DNA of 64,000 nt from a virus. A program made the position numbers and the translations under genes. Every line of letters starts with the position of its first letter. Positions within the stretch are counted from its first letter, which is position 1. Shown here in pieces: positions 58,062-64,000 of this stretch. The notes below the pieces were generated by a model. It searched no databases. It had not been told where the DNA came from and saw only the letters and a list, made by a program, of their open reading frames with translations. The DNA is taken from positions 49,374 through 113,373 of the IMG/VR virus record IMGVR_UViG_3300030102_006903. One strand, 5' to 3'.

Positions 58062-59378
58062 TTATGAAACCGTAAATGTTAGTGTTGAACTATAATTACT
58101 CAACAATCCATTTGTACCATATTGTCTAACTCTCGCATATCGTGTACCTGTTCCTATATCGAAGGAACCAGCATCAGTAGTTGTAACGAGTGTTGTTTCA
58201 GACCATTGTGTTTGACTTATAAGTGGTGAACTAAAATTAGAATTATCATCTATTTGTACATCAAATACATCATTTGTACCATCACCATCCCATGAAAGAG
58301 TTAATGTACCATTTGTCCATGCAAGGTTTGTTGGTGCATTTGGTGCAGTTTCATCTGTATGTGTATTACCACCTTTATTGTGTGTGATATATCCATTAAC
58401 TAGATAAGTATCATCTTGTTCAACATCGATAGAAACAATCTCAACTGTTTTTTCAACAACTTCAATTGAATCAACATTAATTTCAGTAATTGTACCAGAG
58501 ATATCTCTGATTAATTTATCATTAGTATTAATGTTAAACATTTCTTTAAATCTATATTCACCATCATTTCCATCTTTCACTAACATAGGGTGTTCTGATG
58601 TTGCAGTAACTTCCCCATCATTTATATCATAATATTTGTTAGCAAATGAATATGTAATGCCAACAAGTGTTACATCTTTACCAGTTGTACCTAGAGTATC
58701 AGATGACCATTCTAAGAAATTTGATTCATCAATACCTAAACCTGTGATTGCATATCCTTGTAGTAAATCCCCTTCTTCTAAATCTCCAACTTCTACAATA
58801 GTTCCATCTGCAAGTGTTACTGGTGAATCAATAGTTAAACATAACGCTGCTGAGTTTCCATCATAAGAATCTACTGAATATACAGTTTTAGTTCTTGCAC
58901 TATTATAATTTGTTGCATGGTCATTATATGTATCTGCATATGTTACAGAAAGTGTATGTGATTGTGCACCCAAAAGTGAAGTTTGTGAACTAGCACCTTG
59001 TGGATTCATAGCTCCAATCGAAATATCATTCTGATAATCAGCATTTGTTTCAAGTTCTAAAAAACCTGCCGTATCTCCTGCTGAATTAAATGCTGGTGAT
59101 ACTGCCCATGTGAAATTTCCTGCTTTTCCTTTTAGAATAGAAAACTTATTTCCTTCACCACTAAAACCTAATGTATATGTTTCAGTTGTAGATTCAACTG
59201 CATAAGTAAAACCTGTGATTGAACCTACTGAATCAATACCATAACCAGACATTGAAACAATTGTTCCAGCACTCGCATTAAGTGCATTTAGTGATATACC
59301 ACTACCAGTATCAGTAGTTCTTACTGCTGTACCTAGATTTTTTAAACTGAGTGTATCACCTGATGAAATTGTTGCCAT
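58062..59378 (-). CDS. Fibre-like virion protein with embedded Hint (intein-like) domain and Fn3-like C-terminus
   Basis: Residues 1-179 are a beta-rich virion-type domain. Residues 180-334 form a Hint domain: Cys180 start (CLTIDSPVTLADGTIVEV), block B TSEH (Thr260, His263) and block F/G (TYLVNGYITHN, His333-Asn334). The next residue is Lys335, not the Cys/Ser/Thr needed for standard splicing, as in bacterial intein-like or Hint processing domains. No homing endonuclease is present. Residues about 345-438 resemble a fibronectin III domain (APTNLAWTNGTLTLSWDG). Self-cleavage or release of the C-terminal part is predicted. Confidence 0.82.
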   Translation of the reverse strand: MATISSGDTLSLKNLGTAVRTTDTGSGISLNALNASAGTIVSMSGYGIDSVGSITGFTYAVESTTETYTLGFSGEGNKFSILKGKAGNFTWAVSPAFNSAGDTAGFLELETNADYQNDISIGAMNPQGASSQTSLLGAQSHTLSVTYADTYNDHATNYNSARTKTVYSVDSYDGNSAALCLTIDSPVTLADGTIVEVGDLEEGDLLQGYAITGLGIDESNFLEWSSDTLGTTGKDVTLVGITYSFANKYYDINDGEVTATSEHPMLVKDGNDGEYRFKEMFNINTNDKLIRDISGTITEINVDSIEVVEKTVEIVSIDVEQDDTYLVNGYITHNKGGNTHTDETAPNAPTNLAWTNGTLTLSWDGDGTNDVFDVQIDDNSNFSSPLISQTQWSETTLVTTTDAGSFDIGTGTRYARVRQYGTNGLLSNYSSTLTFTVS

Positions 59379-59388
59379 ATATGAATTC

Positions 59389-60384
59389 CTATATATTATA
59401 AATATTAAGCAAATCTCTTACCCATTCTTCTTTCTTTGTGAAATTGTCTATCATAAATGATTTAATCGTTTTAAACCATTTTTCTTTTTCCTCATAAGAA
59501 GTTTTACTTAACCGTATATAAATATCCTTAAAATCTTTTTTAGATGATGCTCGGTATGGATAATCTAATTCTTTACACCACGATTCATGAATAATTGGTA
59601 TTTTTCCATAATCAACTGCTTCAAATATTCCATAACCAAATGGTTCATCATTAAAACATGAATGAGAGATTCCCCAATCCATATTATAAAATTTATCCTT
59701 AAACTCAGATTTGTAATGATATAATTTTGATTTAGAAGTATCTACCTTAACACCTTGTTTCCAAATCACATTAAATTCCTTTGAGTTTGTGAATATGTAC
59801 GATGGTATTTCGTCAACATATCTTGGATTTTTTCTACCCTCACATCTAGCTGCAAATCCTAAAGTATTTGATTTACTTAGAGGTAGGTTTTTTTTAAATT
59901 CATAAAAATTTCTAATATTTTTATTTTGATATTGTATATCATATAAACCTACCCATATAGAATGTGTTGCAAGTTGATTGATTCTTTTTTCCCAACTAGA
60001 ATCTAAATAAGGATGCCAAACAAAACTAGAATCATCTCCCATCTGAGATTTAATAATATGATTTACTGAATTATGTAAAACATTAGAATGAATTTTATCT
60101 TTATTATCTTCTAATACTTTCATTGGGGTATAATGACCATGTAAAATATTTATTCTTCTTGCATTTTTACAAAGATTTTCTGCAAACTTTACATCATCAC
60201 CATGCCAATGAGCTTCTATTGGAAATTTATATTCTTCGTGACCTGGTGGTTTATTTCTATGAATTAAAAGTATTGGTTTTATTTTAAGATGTGGTGCTAC
60301 TAATTCCAACCATAGATTAACCCATGTATCAGTTCCAGCGTTTACCCATGGTCCTCCGCCAGTTGTATAATAAACATCATACAT
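59389..60384 (-). CDS. GT4-like glycosyltransferase within the tail fibre genes
   Basis: The 331-aa protein starts with a glycine-rich turn (YYTTGGGPWVNAGTDTW) and has the donor-site motif EPFGYGIFEAVDYGKIPII (EX7E). It lies between fibre genes, 3 nt after the 158-aa fibre stop region and 10 nt before the Hint-containing gene. Its place suggests glycosylation of virion proteins (fibres), while the other glycosyltransferases are at the far end of the window. No direct evidence for the acceptor. Confidence 0.75.
   Translation of the reverse strand: MYDVYYTTGGGPWVNAGTDTWVNLWLELVAPHLKIKPILLIHRNKPPGHEEYKFPIEAHWHGDDVKFAENLCKNARRINILHGHYTPMKVLEDNKDKIHSNVLHNSVNHIIKSQMGDDSSFVWHPYLDSSWEKRINQLATHSIWVGLYDIQYQNKNIRNFYEFKKNLPLSKSNTLGFAARCEGRKNPRYVDEIPSYIFTNSKEFNVIWKQGVKVDTSKSKLYHYKSEFKDKFYNMDWGISHSCFNDEPFGYGIFEAVDYGKIPIIHESWCKELDYPYRASSKKDFKDIYIRLSKTSYEEKEKWFKTIKSFMIDNFTKKEEWVRDLLNIYNI
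59397..59404 (-). promoter_or_regulatory. TATTTATA candidate late promoter for the Hint-containing gene
   Basis: TATTTATA on the coding strand about 19 nt before the ATG at 59378; it overlaps the end of the glycosyltransferase gene. Confidence 0.5.
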
Positions 60385-60387
60385 ATT

Positions 60388-60864
60388 TTATTTTTTTACG
60401 ATTATTATTCCTGCAAAAGTTGTAGAAAAATCAACAGTTACTCTATTTGATGAATTTGTTGTTATAGAATTAGGTAGTTCTTGTTTTGAAGTTGCAGTAT
60501 TCCATGCTTGAACAATTGGATATTGTTCACCTAAGTTGTGGTCTACTGTATATGAAGATGCACCAGTCACCGTTTCTTTATGTGTTGTTAAATCGGTTAT
60601 TTGAGATGAACCACTAACAACTCCATTTGTTGAACCAATTGAACCAATGACTCTACCGAATGAACCAGTAGCTGTAAGTGTAAAAGAACCAGTTGTTATA
60701 GAATCAGTAGTAACTATTTGTTGAATAGTTGATGAACCATCATTCTTTTCAAAGAATATTCTACCATCGTATGTATTAATCGCTAATTCACCTAATTGCA
60801 AATTAGATGTTGAAGGTGCTTTACCCTCTACTGAAGTTCTTTTTAGTTTAATTAATTGTGCCAT
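60388..60864 (-). CDS. Short tail fibre protein (158 aa)
   Basis: The opening LIKLKRTSVEGKAPSTSNL with LGELAINTYDGRIFF is the common N-terminal module of phage tail fibres. The middle carries VVSGSSQITD, shared with the other fibre proteins, and the end TTFAGIIIVKK is a compact beta domain. It follows the large S74 fibre and probably acts as a fibre segment or adapter. TATTTATA precedes it. Confidence 0.85.
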   Translation of the reverse strand: MAQLIKLKRTSVEGKAPSTSNLQLGELAINTYDGRIFFEKNDGSSTIQQIVTTDSITTGSFTLTATGSFGRVIGSIGSTNGVVSGSSQITDLTTHKETVTGASSYTVDHNLGEQYPIVQAWNTATSKQELPNSITTNSSNRVTVDFSTTFAGIIIVKK

Positions 60865-60900
60865 ATATATGACTTTTCTTTTAAATTATATAATTTTACC

Positions 60901-60908
60901 TATAAATA
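60901..60908 (-). promoter_or_regulatory. TATTTATA candidate late promoter for the 158-aa fibre
   Basis: TATTTATA on the coding strand about 36 nt before the ATG at 60864. Confidence 0.5.
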
Positions 60909-60969
60909 CAAACCTTTATATAAAGATATATATGTATCTATCAATTTATTTTGAAAACAATTACCTTAT

Positions 60970-63900
60970 TTAAGATATTTTGTTTTCTAACTCTTCTATT
61001 CTTTGAATTAATTCTTTATTAGATTCGATAAGAAGAGCTACAATTTTTTCGTATTTAACAGCTTTGAAACCATTATCTCTTGTTTCAACTATTTCAGGTA
61101 ATACTTTTTCAATTTCTTGTGCAATAACACCAATATCGTGGTTACCTTTAAATATTTCATGTTTATCATTCCAATCAAAAGTATATCCACCTATTTGTTT
61201 GATTTTTTCATTTGGATTCTGAATTGGAATAATATTATCTTTATATCTTTCATCCGAAGATGCGAATGCTACAACATCTCCTCCAGCATTAAGTGCCCCA
61301 CTTAAACCAATACCACCTGTAACTTTTAGTGCTCCAGTCGTTTTGGATGTTGAAGCGGTTGAATTAGAAATAGTAACCGCAGCTGAGAATGTCTTAGCTC
61401 CACTAAATGTTTGTGTTCCACTTAGGTGTGCGGTATCTGAATCTAAATTAGCAGATGGAAGAACACCAGTAACATCAGTTGTTAAATCAATTTGATTTCT
61501 TGTTATTGTTTGTCCACTAATTGTTATATAATCATATGAACCACCAAGAGATACATCAGTTGAATTATCAGTTCCAGCAGCATCTACTCCTATCGTACTT
61601 CTTACTTCCGCTGCTGTAATACCAGAAACTAAAGCTGGTGTACCAGAATTATCTTTAATTGCTGGTGCAACATAGTTTGTTGTAGAAGTAACATCAATTT
61701 GAGATGAACCACTTACAACACCAGTTCCACCAAATAAAGTTTGGTCACTAATACTACCACCTAAAGAAACAGATGTTCCACTTATAGTAATAGCACTATT
61801 TGATAATTTACCATTTGCAATTGAACCAGCCAACTGAGCGTTTGTAATAGTACCAGTTAAATTAGAAGTTGCGTAACCAGTTGCATCTTGTAAATCAAAT
61901 GCTGGTGTTGCATCAGTATCACCTAATGAGAAACTAATACCACCAATACTAATACTTGAATTTGCTAATTTAGAATTTGCTATTGAACCTGCTAGTTGTG
62001 AATTTGCTATATTTGTTATTTGTGATGAACCAGAAACTACTCCACCTATTAATTCAGCAGAGATAGTGTCTCCACTAAGAATCATATTAACTTCACTTGT
62101 ATCAGATACTGCAAGATTTGTATCATCTGATATATCTATTTGACCAAGTGTAATTTCTTGACCTGATAAAGATAAATAGTTATATGATGAATCATCTAAT
62201 GTTACATCAGTTGAGTTATCTGTACCTGCTGCATCAACACCTAATGTTGTTCTTGCGTTTGATGCTGCTGCATCATCAATAAGTGATTTACCAAATGCTG
62301 ATATTGTTGTGTTTGCTGGTAAAGAAAATGTTTTTATATCTGAATCTACATTACCAACTGTTAAAATTTCGTTTTCTGAATCTTTTGCTCCTGCTTTCCA
62401 AAAGTCATTGGAAGTATCCCAAAGTAATGAACCACTATTTGTTGTTCCTACTGCATCTCTTACATAAATACCACCATTTGCTCCAGCAGAACCATTTAGT
62501 TCTATAATATTATCACCAATTTGTAATACTGAAGATGAAATGAATGATGTTTCACCATTTACTGTCAAATCACCAGATAATGTTAAATTAGCAAATTGTA
62601 CATTATTAGTTGTTTGAACATCTTGGTTCATGGCGTAAAGTTCGTTATCACCTTGACCAGTATTTACTTTGGTAGCATTTACTACACTATTAAATGTAGC
62701 CTCACCCGCTTCGGACATATCTAAAAGTAAAGCATCTATGGTTCCACCACCATCTTGTCCTCTGAATATTATATCTTCATTATTAGCTTCTGATTTAATA
62801 ATAAAATCTGAAGAATCTCTTTTAAATCTACCAAATGCAGTTCCACCATCTTTTAATACAATATCAGTACCATCTACATCTATATTTAAATCACCACCTA
62901 TATCTAAGGTTAAATCACCACTATCTGAAATTGTAGAACCATTTATATTAATATCATCTACTGTTAATGTAGTAAGAGTACCTAAAGATGTAATGTTTGG
63001 TTGAGCTGCTGTTGTAAGTGTTACATCTGCTACTTGTGCAGAACCTGATACTACACCTCCAATCAATTCAGCTGAAAGTGTATCTCCACTTAAAATCATA
63101 TTTACTTCTGAAGTATCAGAAACAGCTAAGTTAGTATTACTTGAAATATCAATTGAAGATAAAGTTGCTACTGAACCTAATCCTAATGTTGTTCTTGCAG
63201 TACTTGCATCAGAATCATCTATTAGAGATAAACCAAATGTACTAAACGAACCTGTAAATGAATTAAGTGAATCGTTTTTGTAATCTGAATCTACATTTAA
63301 AGTTCTTGTTGATGCGATTGTACCACCACCATTTAAACCAGTACCAGCGGTTATTGATACTGAAGAGTGGTCTATGTGTTCGTTTGCAACGAAACCAATT
63401 GTTGAATCGTGTGATACTTGTGCTGAACCAGTTACTACTCCTACTCCACCAAATAAGGTTTCATCGGTTATAGAACCACCAAGAGATACAGATGTTCCAC
63501 TAATTGTTATTGCTGAATTTGCTAATTTACCATTTGCAATTGAACCAGCTAATTGTGCATTTGTTATTGTACCACTTAAATTAGAAGTTGCATATCCTGT
63601 CGAATCTGATAAATCAAAAGCAGGAGTAGCATCAGTATCTCCTAGTGAAAAACTAATTCCACCTATACTAATACTTGAGTTTGCTAATTTATCGTTTGCT
63701 ATTGAACCAGCTAATTGGGAATTAGCTATATTGGTTATTTGTGCGGAACCAGTTACTACACCAGTACCACCAAATAAAGTTTCATCTGTTATAGCACCAC
63801 CAAGGGAAACTGAAGTTCCACTAATAGTAATTGCTGAATTTGCTAACTTACCATTTGCAATAGAACCATCTAACATCGCATTGGTTACACCACCTGCCTT

Positions 63901-64000
63901 AACTCTAACTGTATCTGAATTTATCTCAAGAGATGAATCATCAACATTAACTGCTAAAGAAACTGTACCAGTTGTACCTCCACCAGTTAAACCATCACCA
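60970..64000 (-). CDS. Large repetitive tail fibre with S74 intramolecular chaperone, 5' end cut by window edge
   Basis: The frame is open through the window end (1009 codons plus), so the real start lies beyond 64000; the ATG at 63876 is internal. The protein is built of Ser/Thr/Gly/Asn-rich repeats. The last 96 residues are an S74 (endosialidase-type) chaperone, SSDERYKDNI with catalytic Ser/Asp, through DIGVIAQEIEKVLPEIV to a coiled coil. The S74 domain folds the trimer and then cuts itself off. This is likely the main host-recognition fibre. Confidence 0.92.
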   Translation of the reverse strand, partial: GDGLTGGGTTGTVSLAVNVDDSSLEINSDTVRVKAGGVTNAMLDGSIANGKLANSAITISGTSVSLGGAITDETLFGGTGVVTGSAQITNIANSQLAGSIANDKLANSSISIGGISFSLGDTDATPAFDLSDSTGYATSNLSGTITNAQLAGSIANGKLANSAITISGTSVSLGGSITDETLFGGVGVVTGSAQVSHDSTIGFVANEHIDHSSVSITAGTGLNGGGTIASTRTLNVDSDYKNDSLNSFTGSFSTFGLSLIDDSDASTARTTLGLGSVATLSSIDISSNTNLAVSDTSEVNMILSGDTLSAELIGGVVSGSAQVADVTLTTAAQPNITSLGTLTTLTVDDININGSTISDSGDLTLDIGGDLNIDVDGTDIVLKDGGTAFGRFKRDSSDFIIKSEANNEDIIFRGQDGGGTIDALLLDMSEAGEATFNSVVNATKVNTGQGDNELYAMNQDVQTTNNVQFANLTLSGDLTVNGETSFISSSVLQIGDNIIELNGSAGANGGIYVRDAVGTTNSGSLLWDTSNDFWKAGAKDSENEILTVGNVDSDIKTFSLPANTTISAFGKSLIDDAAASNARTTLGVDAAGTDNSTDVTLDDSSYNYLSLSGQEITLGQIDISDDTNLAVSDTSEVNMILSGDTISAELIGGVVSGSSQITNIANSQLAGSIANSKLANSSISIGGISFSLGDTDATPAFDLQDATGYATSNLTGTITNAQLAGSIANGKLSNSAITISGTSVSLGGSISDQTLFGGTGVVSGSSQIDVTSTTNYVAPAIKDNSGTPALVSGITAAEVRSTIGVDAAGTDNSTDVSLGGSYDYITISGQTITRNQIDLTTDVTGVLPSANLDSDTAHLSGTQTFSGAKTFSAAVTISNSTASTSKTTGALKVTGGIGLSGALNAGGDVVAFASSDERYKDNIIPIQNPNEKIKQIGGYTFDWNDKHEIFKGNHDIGVIAQEIEKVLPEIVETRDNGFKAVKYEKIVALLIESNKELIQRIEELENKIS
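61690..62020 (-). repeat. Tail fibre repeat, copy 2 (protein-level repeat)
   Basis: About 110 residues containing SQITNIANSQLAGSIAN, ISFSLGDTDATPAFDL and ITISGTSVSLGGSI. It matches the copy at 63430-63760 closely in protein but less in DNA, so the copies are old or under selection for protein sequence. Confidence 0.75.
63430..63760 (-). repeat. Tail fibre repeat, copy 1 (protein-level repeat)
   Basis: Same unit as at 61690-62020, followed by VGVVTGSAQV. Part of a third copy runs to the start of the visible frame (SIANGKLANSAITISG near 63876). Repeat number may vary by recombination. Confidence 0.75.

Noticed and set aside
58600-58920. Canonical self-splicing intein
   Set aside because: No Cys/Ser/Thr follows the terminal His-Asn and there is no homing endonuclease, so I call it a Hint domain.
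62283-63473. Plus-strand frames opposite the large fibre gene
   Set aside because: They are Leu/His-rich antisense readings of the Ser/Asn/Thr repeat codons.
1-64000. tRNA genes, CRISPR arrays, insertion sequences, integrase or attachment sites
   Set aside because: None was seen by eye. No cloverleaf-like block in the short intergenic gaps, no spaced identical repeats, no transposase or integrase motif. A tRNAscan run would be needed to be certain.

Overview
The window looks like part of the genome of a large T4-like contractile-tailed bacteriophage (myovirus) that infects a member of the Bacteroidota, probably a marine flavobacterium. The T4-like core is clear: family B DNA polymerase (gp43-like), sliding clamp (gp45), clamp loader (gp44 and gp62), helicase (gp41), UvsX, gp32, RNase H/FEN, class I ribonucleotide reductase, tail sheath, tail tube, a T4-type baseplate/chaperone gene and a tape measure. 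Host assignment rests on three things seen here. First, thirteen promoters match the Bacteroidota consensus (TTTGG, 19-nt spacer, TAnnTTTG). Second, there is a Bacteroidota histone-H1-like protein. Third, there is a full-length TonB-dependent outer-membrane receptor of the carboxypeptidase-regulatory-domain type. Every credible gene lies on the minus strand, so transcription runs from high to low coordinates. DNA is AT-rich. No tRNA, CRISPR array or insertion sequence was seen, and no gap longer than about 230 bases lacks a gene.

Layout in transcription order. (1) 64000-45186, late virion genes: repeat-rich tail fibre with an S74 chaperone (cut by the window edge), a second fibre, a glycosyltransferase, a fibre-like protein with an embedded Hint (intein-like) domain, sheath, tube, tail-chaperone-like overlapping pair, tape measure, tail-tube/baseplate proteins and a LysM protein. 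(2) 45152-38343, accessory genes: PhyH-like oxygenase, HAD phosphatase, small unknowns, a B12-type radical SAM protein, a zincless Fpg/Nei glycosylase, a mini EF-hand protein, a second (family A) DNA polymerase and a lipoprotein nuclease. (3) 37704-32111: another fibre, a beta-helix/LamG tailspike and a large unknown protein. (4) 32010-25414: small genes including a SWIM-type protein and an Nmad1 (DUF1599) protein, then gp32, UvsX, FEN, helicase and H1-like protein. (5) 25397-16489: nucleotide metabolism (NrdB, a methyltransferase-dioxygenase fusion, NrdA, thioredoxin), then a tight operon of a thymidylate-synthase/dCMP-hydroxymethylase-like enzyme, an asparagine-synthetase-like enzyme, a PLP-fold enzyme and an SPPY methyltransferase-like enzyme. 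(6) 16471-11402: DNA polymerase, clamp, a second SPPY methyltransferase and a small ORF. (7) 11314-8606: the TonB-dependent receptor, with its own hairpin terminator. (8) 8554-1: GT2, P-loop kinase, clamp loader, thioredoxin, radical SAM, PD-(D/E)XK nuclease and two GT4-type glycosyltransferases.

Two promoter classes can be read directly. Host-sigma-type promoters sit before replication, metabolism and accessory genes. Four of them carry an identical palindromic half-site pair (ATTTAC-3 nt-GTAAAT) over the likely start site. A different element, TATTTATA on the coding strand without a -33 box, precedes most virion genes and gp32 and is a candidate late promoter. The most interesting candidate system is the five-gene operon at 16489-21003. 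Together with the Nmad1 protein, the oxygenases and the glycosyltransferases it looks like a DNA-base hypermodification pathway built on a 5-hydroxymethylpyrimidine. That pathway is inferred from family membership and gene order, not shown. The phage-borne TonB receptor and the lipid-anchored nuclease may alter the host envelope during infection.
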